A DNA stretch of 64,000 nt from Blastomussa wellsi (lineage: Eukaryota > Cnidaria > Anthozoa > Scleractinia > Plerogyridae), in NCBI GenBank assembly GCA_947652115.1, contig OX393564.1:9481308-9545307 (forward strand), given 5' to 3'. A model generated the notes under the pieces. The model made no database searches, was not told the origin of the DNA, and saw only the letters and a program-made list of their open reading frames with translations. Position numbers and translations under genes: made by a program. Shown here piece after piece: positions 11,201 through 25,100 of this stretch; the stretch's first letter is position 1, and each line of letters begins with the position of its first letter.

Positions 11201-13153
11201 CTACTTCTTGTATCGTGGGTTACATTATTCAATGTTATATTCTACTTTTTACATTCTTGATTTAAAATTTTGGATTTTGTATTGTACCTTTCATTTTTGA
11301 CATTTAACATTATGCTTTCGGCACGCAACATTGGCAATTTCTTTTGCGTGAGATCAGAACAGGAACTACATGTATTTTACATTCAAGTTTTCATTTTCAA
11401 CAATGCAGAGCACACCTTTTATAATTATTCTCAACTCTTCCTCAGTCTTACCGTCTCTATTTGGATACAGCAATTTTTCAACATGCAACTTTTTGTATTC
11501 TGCTACATGCAACATCCAACTGTAATCCAGGAAAGGAAGATGTTGTGGGGGAACACTACCCTAGACCTCTACTGAAGAGTACAGAAATCCCTCTAGGGGA
11601 GTAAAGTGGGGAAAAATTACTCTACCCCTTGACAGTCAAGTCTCCATGGTCACATGAACAATCTCCTACCTGCCTCTGCACACTGAACAGCATGTTCTCT
11701 TGAAGGCAGCGGATCGACTGGTTGCTCTTGATGCATTCTAATTAATGTTGTTTCTGGTACCCCTTATTTCCACAGGTTTGCTTGTCCCAGTTAACAATCT
11801 TTGCTTTTGACAACAAAATTAATGTAATTGGAAATCATCTGATTTCTACATACTGCATTGTAACTGTTTCAGTGTTCTTTTTTGCTTATTTTTAACAGTT
11901 GGTTCCATGGAAAAATAACTCGCGATCAAGCTGAACAGCTCATGTCTACTGCTGCTGATGGACAATTCCTTATCAAAGAGAGTGTGAACTTTCCTGGTGA
12001 CTATGTTCTCTTTGTTTGGTAAGTTTGTCTGATTATTTTTATACTTGCTTACTATAATGATAATAATAATAATTTAATTGTAAACTTGTACTGCACATAT
12101 TCTATAAAATGATCAAATACACATTACAATAATTTATATACATGTCTAATTTTTAAAAAATATTGAAGATATGAATTAAAATACTACATTAAATAAAGTT
12201 CATTTAAATAAAAATTGACGCAAATAATAAAACTGCAACTAAAAGCAAGTTTTTGAGATAAAAATTAGCGATAAAAAGGCACGACATTTCGATCTCTCCG
12301 AGGTCATTTTCAAGTGAGTAAAAATTTTCTAAATTGTCATAAATATGTTTATGCTAATTTTCTAAATTAGCATAAATATGTTTTTTAACATATTTATGCT
12401 AATTTCAAAAATTTATAACCTCGGAGAGGTCGAAATGTTGTCTTTTTATCCCTAATTTTTATCTCAAAATCAATCTCTAAGAAATTACTTATTAAAAGCA
12501 AGTTATCAGAGTTAAAATTTGTCATGACCATTCTTGCTCAGCTTGATGGCACAAGAAGTCATTCCCCTTTCTTTTATTGTGCCCAAAATGAAGCTAACTC
12601 AGTCTGGGCCTTTGTGCTTGATCTCTCTGGCAGTTGGTAAATAAAAACAAGGACCTTGTGTTTTCTTTTTAAAGATAACGTATACAATTCACAAATGATG
12701 ACTGATTATTAGTAGGTTGATTTTAAATCTGTTTTATATAGTGATGAAGGTAAAAGCAAGCATTACAGAGTGTTTTGTAAAAGGAATATGATGTTTACTC
12801 TCAATGAGCGGGAGTTTTTTGACAGCATCAGTGAGATGGTGACGGTAATAGACAATCTTTTATTTATTCTTAAGATACTAGTGTTTGTACAAAGTAATGC
12901 ACAGAGCATGTAGTACAGTTATTCTCACACACTGAATGCCATTTGTCTGCTACACATGATACGAGATGCATTGTCATGCTATTCTTGGTTTGCACTGTCA
13001 CGCAATAGAAAATTAAATCGAAACCATTTGGTGGATGAAGTCAAGAAATTGCGATATTATAGAAGATAATTAACGAAGTCACCTCTCCAAGTATTAGGTC
13101 CGTATGTGATTCTAAACTTCAGGAATTCGTCGAAATGTTGCGCACAAATTTAT

Positions 13154-13186
<33 letters not shown>

Positions 13187-16100
13187 AACTTTGGTACACC
13201 AATATGGCAGCTGGGAAATGGTGCAAACAGCTGGAACTTACTTTGGTTATCTAAGCAACTGATTATCTGTACTGAACATACAAACATTTACATAAACCCT
13301 TTTCCTAATGCTTTTACTTCTCAAGTGGCTAAAAATCCAGAGATAATGATATATTTTTTGACAAATGCGATCATAAGTTTATGTCACGCACCGCCATAAT
13401 TCTGAAATTCAAAATGCGCTGGTTTCCAAATGAAGCATGCTGTTGAGCTGAAAAATTGTAAACAGATATAAAATTGGCACCACTTCTGCCTGACAATAAT
13501 AAAAACTTTGGTGGCTCTTTCATTTTGGATTTTAGATTTTCATGACGTCACATGCAAGCCAAGAATTGTAGCATCACTTTAAAAAGCTGTCAATGCATCA
13601 ATGCATAGACAGTTTTGTTGTCAAAGATGATAGTACTACCTTGAAACTTGACTTTTGTATGCTCTTACGAATGACGAAGATGGAAGTGGATTGAACCTTG
13701 AAAAAATTAGTTTGTTCAATTTGTTCAAGTTTCCAAGCTGTGCAATGAAAAAGTCACTAAAGAATATTATGGTTTGCATTCTTCATGCGAATTCTTCAGG
13801 AGCATTTTATGCATAATAACAGGCACAAGACAATGATTTTTGCAGAATTGAACTCAAAACCGCAAAATCCCCCGTGACAGTGCCCCTTTAAACAATGCAT
13901 GGATATGTTGTAGTTCAACTTTACCCTTGGCATAATTGGATGTTTATTCATCATTTTAAATTCATTAGATCATTTTATATTTCATAAGATCATTTATTGT
14001 CACACATGCGCAAGAACAGAGGAAAATACCCAAATGTACCAAGGGTAAAATTGAACCACAACATAATCATACAATTTATAGTGTTGTTCACTGTGAATTG
14101 TTGCAATATAGTTGACAAAGTCAATTGATCAATCAGTGAGTCAGTGAGTCAGTCAATTAACTGTCACTTGTTTCTTATTATGACTATCAGATTACAGGCA
14201 CCAGTGATTCTTTAGTATTCAATATTATGAGGGAAGAGGTTAATAAGTGGGTTCCAAGGTGACCCTGTGATAGCTTAGTATGCCATGATACAGAGGGAGT
14301 AGAAATACTGTAGGCTAAGCTAATGCCTGGTCAGGAGTTGAGCGTATACTTAACATGTACATGAGCTATTTTGTTTCTCATGGAGTTGTCTTGGTGTATT
14401 TTCTTTTTGTTTAATAGTTTTACCAGACCAACACTGGACATTTGCCAATCAGACTGACAGAACCTGTTAGTAGGTGTGAGTTTACTAACAGCAATGCTGA
14501 TGACTCCTCATCGCATACAGGAGAAGGTAATAATTAAAAGAATTCCAAAAATTCCATCACTACACAGTCCATGCACTAACATCAATGATTCAGGGCCAGC
14601 TGTCAATTCTACTGTTTTTTTTATGGGAATATAAATAAAAACAACTGATTACAGTGTGTTACCCAGTTTCCGGCCAAAAAAATATTGCATCAGGTATTTT
14701 CTCGGGGATTTGAATTTTCATCCGCCTAAACATTCTGCCATAAAAAACAAACATTTCAGCTACCAATTGATGGTTTTGGCAAGGTTTTGGATAAAAAACA
14801 ACTGAGGAATGGCAAGTTCTGTGTAGTTGAGTTATTGATAAGCGACTAATTTTGGTGCTTTCCATTCCACATCAAAGCTGCCGCACACAAACAGATAGAC
14901 TAGCTCGTTTCATAGAAAATATTTGAAAGAACTTTTTTAAGGGTAGCAGCAAACAAGACAGCTCGAGCAGGGCGTAGCATGATAAAGTACAATGAATTTG
15001 TATTTATTCACAGGGATGTAGCTAAGGGCTGGCTACCGCTAATTTCACCGGCTGAAAGAGAGCTTATCACCAGCTTAAAAGCCAGCTGAGCTTGTTTGTG
15101 AGCCGGCTTTGTAATTTCTTAGCTACATCCCTGTATTCGGAGCTGTTGATTAGAAGATTAAACAAGACTTACCTGTAGGTTGAAGTTTGATTTAAATTCT
15201 GTCACAGCATCACGAAGTGTAAAGGGATCACATGAGATTGCGCCATCCAATCCCAGGACGTGCATTGACTTCTGGGATTGGGTGGTGCAATCTCATGGGA
15301 TCCCTACACTGAGGATGATGGGATAGAATTTGATCTTGTAACCAGAAAATTATAATGCTAATGGGTCATTGAAGGCACACATAATTTGATTGTTCCATAA
15401 AATGGCAGTTGAGAAAGAACAACCGAATAACTTGTATTGAAACTTACTTTGTCTTATCCAAGGGGCTGACAAATCAGTTTAAATCAATGGGTTACAAAAA
15501 ATGTGTTTTATGTTGATGGCTGGAAACTGGAGTACATGTAGGTGGTCAGACTTAATTGCTTTGCGAAAAGTTGCATAATTTCTTTATTAATACTTGAGAA
15601 ATGTTGCCAACCTTTGTACATTTTAGAGGTAAGTAAATTAACTGTCTTTGATATAAATCTGAGAGAGTTTTGATGCATTTAAAAGAAGTTATAGCGATTG
15701 CAAACTAAAGTGGCTTGGAGAGTAAAGTGGAGATGTGGTAGCAACCTATAAAACTGATCATGCAAAGCAAAAAAGTTGATTTCCAAAGTACATGTTGTTC
15801 TGCTACCTATGTCATCTGGCATTGTTGCCCGGCTGACAACTTAGAGAAAAAATGAATGTGGATCCATGATGTTCCAACACAACTTGATCTCTAGCAGCAT
15901 ATCTATACACTGTAAAGGCCATATTGCAATAACATTATCAAGGTTTGCTTATAGAACATCAGTTTATTCATTAAATAACCTTTTGGTGTTTTGCTTTATT
16001 CACAGACAACACATTGCCAAGAGCTCGACTTCAAACAAGTGCATCTTCAGAAATCCAGCTTCGTGTGATAATGGGGCCAAAGACATTCTCTCTTCTCACA

Positions 16101-19100
16101 AGTCCTCTTAATCAAGTCCATACCCTCAAAGAGCAGATAGAGGAATTGAGTGGAGTGCCTGTAGATTGTCAGTTATTACAACTGGATGGCAAACCACTAG
16201 TCATGAATACTTTTCTTCTTGGTGACTATCATGTCATGGACAACACAACAATCTTTGTTCAAGTTCATCCCTGGAATGAAGAGTAAGTGTGATAATTGCA
16301 TTACAGCGTCACATGAATTGTACATGTTTTCTGTCAGACATTTTATGTCAAACTTATATGTAAGTTTGTTCATTTTTGTTATCAATTTAGAAAAATCTTG
16401 AGTATTTCTAAGATAAACAGCTTTTACTTTCAATATAATTTTGGTGTTTGAAATTACAGCACTCGTATAGTATTATTTTTTCTTAACTATTTTCAATTGG
16501 AATTAAATTCTAAATGAACAGCAGCATTCAGTAGTAACATAATGCATATCAACAAGGGGATTAAAATGATTCCTGTCTATGACAAAAGTTTAGAACTGAT
16601 AATCATACTTCTAGTGAGTGGAGCTACAAGTACTTTATCATCTCTTCCCTTCTTATTTGTTTGAATTTAAGCTGGATTGGTTTGTATAGCAGCACATTGT
16701 CAAACTTAATACGATGATGATGCACAATCTCTTTTTTTTATTCAGTTGGTACGTTGGTAAAATGTCAGCCGGTGATATCGAGTCTATAGTCAAGGAGCTC
16801 GGTGATGCTACAGATGGAATGTTCCTCGTCAGAGAGAGCATCACGTATCCAGGAGATTACGTTCTTTATGTCTGGTGAGTTAACATCATGGCATGTATCT
16901 TGAGAGGAAAAACTTTTAGGGGAAGTCTCAGATACCGGATTTCTCCCACTTGATTAATTTGAATTCTTACTTCACACGTAGCCTAACTGGCCCAATGTTC
17001 TAAAATATCCTGGAATCACCACTAAAGGACTCAAGTCAGCCTCCACCATTTTCAATGCCATAAAATTTATGAAAATTGCTTTGTGACGCGAAATCTTATT
17101 GCATCTGTTAAATTATCCTTAGCAGTTTCACGGCAAATTCTTTCGTTTAGACGCGCTCAGCATGAAATAGAAAACCGAAAAATTCAACAAACACAAAGGC
17201 GCAACTGACTAGGGTCCAACTGACTAGGGTCCTTGGATTCGCTCCGACGAAGGGCTAACGCTCGAAACGTCAGCTCTTGAATCTCTTTACGGTGGCCAAT
17301 TGACATTATCAACCCAGTTGATAAAACCAAATTATATCCTTTAAGCTGCTACTGCTACAGGTCTCGTGCAATTTTGAACACCTTTTGCTGATTGTATTGC
17401 TGTATCTACAGGTACAAAGGCAAGTCATATCACTATAGAGTGCTCAACAAGAAAAACTCTTTCTCTGTTGATAACAAGCAGCAATTTGGCAGCTTGTCTG
17501 ATTTGGTTGAGGTGAGCATTGAAGTTTATGGGGCAAGAAGTACATAATATTTATCTTAGGCAAAACCCAAACAGTGGCAAGAAAGGGATGTCAAGGTGAT
17601 CCAGGAAAAGTAAACTGATAATATAAGCTGGGAGAGAAAGATGGATGGAGTGTGTGAGAGAAGGACCCAAGCAGACGAGAGAGGGAGGGAAATGGTACAT
17701 ATAAAGTATTCATTAGAGTTTTTTACCTTGAGTATCATTATAGGAAATCGCACGACGTTGAGTACAATTCGTGATTAATAGGTACGAGTGATATTTTGAA
17801 AGTTCTCAAAATTGCGCGAGCCTTTAGGCGAGTGCAATTTGAGATTGCACGATTGTTATATAAGGCTCTTCAAGTAATAATTGACATTGATGTTAAACCT
17901 TAATATGTAGATATCTATAAGGAAACGGATCACTATTCGTTTAGACATAATGATAAGTTAACTCTTAACTATTGGTAATTCCCTGGTAAAAGAACCTGTC
18001 ATAGATTTCCGTTGAAACTTGGCACATGTTTGCAACAAGTCAAGAAAATTATAAAAATGTAATAAAAAGTGGGGGTCACCGTGCTCGTTTCCACGTGACA
18101 GTGCTGACGAATATGGCTATTTACGCTTCTCTGGCAATAGTCCATATTTTCCTTAAAGTCTGCAGCATCTCACAACGTTTGACTTGGCTATTGTGTATTC
18201 ACCAATGTACCAAAACAATGTCTTTGAACACATTTGTTTTTACTTTACGCTCCAAAATAGACTTATTTTTCATATGCCCTGTTCGGCCCTTTATAGCTGA
18301 ATCCATGCAATTTAATTCAATTTCCAGAAAACTGGCCATAGATTTCTGGCAATTTTTTTCTTATTGAAAGAAAACACTATAATCATTAAAATCATGAAAT
18401 AAAATATGGGGGTCACCGTACTCGTTATCACGTTAGAGCCGCAGAATGTGCGCACGACCTGCATTTTTCTGAATTTGGAGCGAAGACTGGGGCGAGTTTT
18501 CAAACTGTCATATGGTTTTAAGACTCTTGAAAGGTGGAAGACAGCATCGAAGAAAATATTTTTAAGAATTTTCATTGAAATACGGCAATTCGGACGTTAT
18601 ATGATAGAGTAGGAGCTTAAATGCCAATGTAGTGGTTCATTATAAGTTTAACAGCCATCCTCGGTAAGTCGAACTCAACAACTAACACTACCACTTTATA
18701 CGTTATACAAATTTTGAGACATCAAGACTCATCTTGGCCAGAAAACTTGCCTACCGACATTTTCATTAACGTTTACTCTTCAATCGACCCCATTTAATGA
18801 TCTTTCTGCAGAAACTCCTTTTTGGCCACCATTTTGTTATGCGCAGTGCAAAACTATTGAATTACCTTAAGACAAGATATGCAAGAACGAATGTCCTCAA
18901 GTATACTTACTTTCATAGAGTTGTGGGAACATGGAACTCCCTTCCATTCGTGAAGCAACTAGTGTAAATTCTTGTAAAAGCTTTAGTCAAAAAGTTTTTT
19001 ATGGATTAATATATTTTTTGTACGTTATTTACTATTACTATAATTCTGATTTGCATCATTTTTATTTTAGTACCATTTGTGATCTGCTTTAATATGGGGT

Positions 19101-22100
19101 CTTGTCTCTTTTGCATTTCATCCTTTGGCTTGTATGCCATAAATTTTAATAAATAAATAAATAAAATAACTTTAAAAACATCACAAGTACCTATCAATCA
19201 CGAATTGTACGAGAAGGTCATGCGATTTTTTGTTTATAGTACATTCAACAAAATTAAAAGAAAACAGACCGCATAATATCGCATAATATCGCTGAAGAAT
19301 TTTGTCGAGGTCTTCCGCCGAATATTCTCCAAGATTAGGGTTAAATTTGTGCTCTTCAGCCCAGCTGTTTCTAGTCTCCTTCGCAGCTGTTATTAGGGTC
19401 GTCACGCAATGCTCCTCCCCACTGACGGCTGCTGAAACCTGAACCACATTCCTTTCCCTTTGTTTAGACTTTGAGTGATAATTTCAAACTACACCAATCG
19501 CACGTTACTTATTATTATCGCTAAAACCAGTCACGTATCAGTAATAGTTTGTCAATGAAGCGCCAGTTTTCATGAATTTAATGGCTCCTTCGCGAGATCT
19601 CAGAGATTTCCTGTGGATATATAAACTCCGAGAAAAATAGTCAACAACAGCTCCAGGTACTTCAATTGTTCGTTGCCTTCTAAAGAATAACAAAATTTTT
19701 AAATTTGGGAAAAGTTCACTCGAAGTTCTCGCCATTGCTGAAATAATTCGATCTTCGCTGTCGTCTGTAGAGCTTGCGTCAAATGCTAGCGATATATATT
19801 GATAAAAATTCATCGAGCATCAGATTTTATGAAACAACTAAAGAAAGAAATTGAAGAGGTATTCAATACAAGAGAAAAACCCAGGACAAAGCGACTTCTA
19901 CAACCAGATAAGACGGATAAGAAAGACGACAAGGAATCTAAATCGCAACGAAATGTCACGAAAAGCGGAAACACTATTAGGAGTTTCATTTGTCCGTTTT
20001 CGAGGTCGATGTTTAGTCATGTCTTCAACAGAAGTATCAGAGGACTTTTATTTTCTAAAACTGTGTGAATTGAGCAGTTTTTAGAGCAATACGATTCACC
20101 AGAAGACAGCGTAAACAACCCCACTATAAACACGCACCAGACCAAATGCCAAATAAAACAGGAAATTGAACTTACCAACCATCATTCAATCTAATTAGTT
20201 TGTGGGAAAGCGCGGCTCATCATGAATGGGTCGCCAATAAAACTCGAGTTGTGATTGGACAATTTGTCTTGGCGTGACTGACTCAGGAATATGTGAGCCA
20301 ACTTGTGACTGGCTAATCCGCGGAAAGGAATGTGGTTCGGGTTTAAGCAGCCGTTAGTGGGGAGGAGCATTGCGTGACGACCCTAATAACGGCTACGAAG
20401 GAGACGAAGCTGTTCCATTCATTTATCCAGGTTTGTGTGCTTTTCTTTGTATTTTTGTTGGTTGCTGTTTCTTAAAGGTTTTGAAGCTCGTTCTCGTCAG
20501 AGAAAGCAAAATGACTGTCGGCCATTTTGTCTCACCATTTCAAATTTGCCTCGCTTGCCCTTGTTGCTATAGAAACAATACAAACTCTGCGGAGTACAAT
20601 TTGGGATTAATTGCACTGCTCTCGTCCAATCAGAATAAAGTAATCTTGTTGAGTGTACTATGACTATAAAAATACTCATTGCTATTTCCCTTCCAGTATT
20701 ACAAACACCAGCGTGGTTCTCTGAAAACACAACTGACTAAACCTGTGAAGTTTGACAAAGAACAGAGAGGTAAATACAGAAATAACATGTCATTAGCCAG
20801 CATAATCAGACTACATGGTATCCAATTAAATTTGGCGCTGTGTCTTGTGTTACTTCACAGACATCCTTCTTCCAAATGTCCACCTTACAATTACTTTGAA
20901 CTTCACTGCTACTTGAGCAGCTGTATTTACTTGTAAAAGCAATGATTAATTGAACAAACAAGCAAACAAATGACTTAATGCAAGTGTTCAGGAGTAGTTA
21001 TATTGTCAAACAAACGGCAGTCAGTATGTAATAAAGCTAGGAACTCACTCATTCAGTATTGTTCTTTACCCAGGTGTTATTCCACCAGCCATTTTGGCAA
21101 GAGGCAGCAAAGCCAAAGCAGCCTACAGACGAGCATTAGAGCATGGTAAAACATGCGACATCCGTGTGCGAGTTATGTTGATTGGACAGGACCATGCAGG
21201 CAAGACAAGTGTTAAGAGATCCCTCAAGGGTGACAAGTTCAACAAAGATGAAGCCAGCACAGCTGGAGTGCAGATGGATCCCCCATTGTTAAGGGTTGGA
21301 ATTCAGCCTTGGAAGCCAGTTTCCCAGTCTGATGAACCCACCACTGTGTTTGATCACAAGAGTGCTCAGCTGGTGGCCAGGCAGCTGTCAGGGGGTTCAG
21401 ATGAGCTGCAAGACGATTCGCCCACCAAATCCACTGCTTCTGGTCTGCTTGAGGAATGCCCTACAGGGAAGAAGTGTCAAACTAATGGAGTAGAAAGCTC
21501 TGGATCTTATGTCGATCTAGAAAAGCTTCATTCTCAAACCAGTGCTCAATCCAATGGGATAAGATACTCTCAAGACTCCCCACCGTCCCAACGCAAGGAA
21601 GGTAAATATCACATTTATTTAAAATGAAGAATCAAACCTTTAGAGTACGGAATGACCAGGTAAAGAGGCATCCTGGTATTATAATAAGTTGCACGTTACT
21701 CGGTACACGTATGTGTAACTGTAAGTCCCACAGAGCCTCTCCTTAGATTTTATGAAATTACTTTTAACTTGTTTGCCACCTACATTAATTTCTCCTTGTC
21801 TCTAGCAATGGATGAAAGAAGTCTTTTAATAGCGCCTTCTTCACCACTTCTTCAAGACGAAGTTTTCACCAGTGAGTCTGAGTCTTTTGGTAATCTGCCA
21901 CAGGAGATCATCAGCCTAGTAGAAGGTATCCTCTTACAAGACCACCAATCCAGTGTCGTTGATGAAATATGGCCAGTGATCTGGGACTTTGCAGGCCAAT
22001 CGCTCTATCATGCCATTCATCCTATCTTCATGTCGTGGGAGGCTGTGTATTTACTCATATCTGACCTGAGCAAAGACCTGTTCCAGAGAGCAGAGACTCC

Positions 22101-25100
22101 TATGAAACAGTCTCACCAACCCGCCGAGATGTCAAACAGGGGCGAATCAAGTCTTGATCATCTGATGAGATGGATGGATTTGGTTCATTCATTTAAGGAT
22201 CCCAGCAGTGTGGAAGCCTCCGGCATTTCTCAACCTCCCGTCATCTTAGTTGGAACTCATGCCGACAAAGTAGCCGGAGATCCATGGGACATCATGAATG
22301 TCATCTTGAACAGCTTTGAAGGAAAGGCATTTTCATCTCATATTGTTGAAGAGAAGTTTGTTGTTGACAACACTCGAGCTGGCCAGCCATTTCAACATGA
22401 GGATCTAAATGTTCAAAGGCTGAGGAAGAAAATTCTTTCTGTGGCATCAACATTACCTCACACAAAGCGGGAAATTCCCCTGCAGTGGCTTCGAGTTGAG
22501 AAAGTACTCCATCGCTTAGCCAGTAGTGGATTGAAGCACATCACTAAAACAGAATTTAAGGCGATTGCTAACAAAATTTGTCAGTTTGAAGTAGAAGAAG
22601 ACAGTGAAGAGCTGTTGCATTTCTTGTGCGATTGTGGTGCAGTTCTTTATTTCCAGGAGTCCAGTCATTCTAACAGTGTGGTCATCCTGGACCCACAGTG
22701 GTTAATCAACGTATTTTGTCAAATCATAGCAGTTGTACCCCACAAGAAAGAACCTATGCGAATCCGTGAACATCGCCGAATTCTTGCTAAAGATGGCATG
22801 GTGTCAGAAGAGCTTATTAACTATGCTTGTCAAAGCCTTAGCCTTGAGCTTTCGCAAGACTCACTCATTTCCATCATGGAAAAATCTAACTTGATTTGCC
22901 GCTGGGTTGTCCAAAGTGGCAAAGTCGTCTATCTTGTTCCATCAATGTTGACAGCTAAGCCAGATGAGGAAATATCTGGATTAATTGGTCAGGGATCGGT
23001 TGGAGCAATTTACATCAAATTCCACACTGGATATGTCCCTTATGGCTTGTTTTCAAGATTTCTTGTGTTGTTTGGTCAGTACGCATCTCACGAGCTTTCT
23101 GCCAGACCTCCCAAGCTTTTCGCAAATGCAGCCAGGTTTTTCATTGGCAAGAAAGACAACTACAATTTAACATTTGCGTGCTTCAAGAGCGTGATTACGA
23201 TTCATTTGGTTCATGAAGGCAAGTCAGAGGATGGAACAGAGACTGTCGCCATATGTGAGCAAGTTTGCAGGTATATTTTACAGTAGTATGTATACAAGTA
23301 GCGATAAAAATAAAACTTCACGGTTGTTAGCAGAGCCCAAAAGTAGTAGTAGTAGTAACAGTCAGACTCCAATTGTGATTTTGTCCATTGGCCTCCTCAC
23401 CCTCATGCAATGTTGACAATTAACATTCATCTGCCACCCGAGTCTATTTTACCGTTTTCCAACATTGAAAGGAGGAACAAGGGTACATTTACCTTATTAG
23501 TTGTTTTGTTGTTTAGTATCACTGAGACTTTTTGTGCCGTATTTTGACGAGCCCGTAGGCCGAGTCAAAATGCAAAAAAAAAGTAAAATTTTTCAGCGAT
23601 ACTACACAAAAAAGTCTAATAAGAGATTTTTATGTATGTGCGGGCAAATTTCTAACGGGTTATCTGGAGTACAAACACCGTGTGATATTTGTACTCGTTT
23701 TGGGCGTTATTTGTACTCTATGAAGCACAGCTGGATAAAATTGAAACTGATTTTTATTCCTCCCACCAATGTGGCCCGGGTTCGATTTCCGGACCTGGCC
23801 TCATATGTGGGTTAAGTTTGCTGTTTGGTTCTTGTCCTTGCTCCGAGAGATTTTCGCCGAGTACTCTGGTTTTCCAAATTTCTAAATTCCAATTCGATCT
23901 GGAATGCACGGTCACGCAACCTCGTTCCCAGGGTCTCTCATCTTCTCGCCCTCCCTGAGCGAGAGAGGAGGGCGGGAAGATGAGAGACCCTGGGAACGAG
24001 GTTGACGCTCACGTTTAAATGAGCTCCAGCTCATTCATAAAATGGTACCGTGGGTAAACAAATTACATTTACAACGTTTTGTCATCATAATTTCATGTTT
24101 TTACCAGTTTCCCAACAAGCTATGTCCATGGTTGTGGATCAAATGTTATAAAAGTTGTCCTAGGTGACCATTCGTCTCTGTTTTGATGTGATATAAATTC
24201 TTTTCAGCAAAATTTCTTCTCTTCGTCATCTTTATGTTGAAAACATTAAGCAAACATTTTAGTAAGATGGATCCGCCTTCGTAAAGTGCACGTTTTACTG
24301 GGCTACCAAAACATGCACTCCCCCGCAGGGAGCAGAGGAGTTATGCTTGAAACATCAATAAAAGAAACGTCTTACCTTCGTTCTTGTATTTATTCTCTTA
24401 GTTAAAACCTCATTTGCGAACCAAACATACGTATTCATATGCGATCGATCGTTTCGAACCGCCATCATTCTGAATAGTGTACTTCCGCCACTAGTATGTT
24501 GCGGTGCACATCGTGCGAAAAGCCAACTGTCAACACGAAATGAGCGATCGCCAAAGGCCTGTTTCATGAATCCTTTCATCGTAATGGTTTAGGTAGCTTA
24601 AAGATGACGTAAATGCTATGCCTAATCCAAAAACTGGGGCTCGTTTGTTGAATATGTAGCGAGTTATTGGGGGACGAAAATTCGACCGAAATCTGTTTCA
24701 TCCCTTGTCTCTATTCTTACTGCTGTGGCGTCTTTGGCGCCCACAGTTCGTCCAACTGAATGCTGCTCCCTGTGCTCTCCCCATAATTTGTTACCCTCCA
24801 AAAGTGCCAAGTGGCGACAAAGGTTCCTGAGGTTGAAAAATCGAAATTCGCTTAATAACTCGATCTATAAAATGCCAAACTAGAATTTAAAAAAGTAAAT
24901 GGAAATCAGAAAGTAACAACCTTATTATTACACAAGGTTGATTAAGTAATTTTTCGCTTGTTGCTGTTTTGTTCTTTGTGGAAACTTTTCTGTCCTAGTG
25001 TCACTAACATCTTTTACAGCAGTTTTTGAAACGTGGTATTTTCTGTTGAAATGGGTAGAAATATTATTGAATGTTATTTTGATTTCATTCCCGTCCTCTG

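Noticed and set aside
15866..16111. Plus-strand frame just before exon 5
   Set aside because: Different frame from the Ubl exon and mostly intronic; the acceptor at 16005 explains the coding signal.
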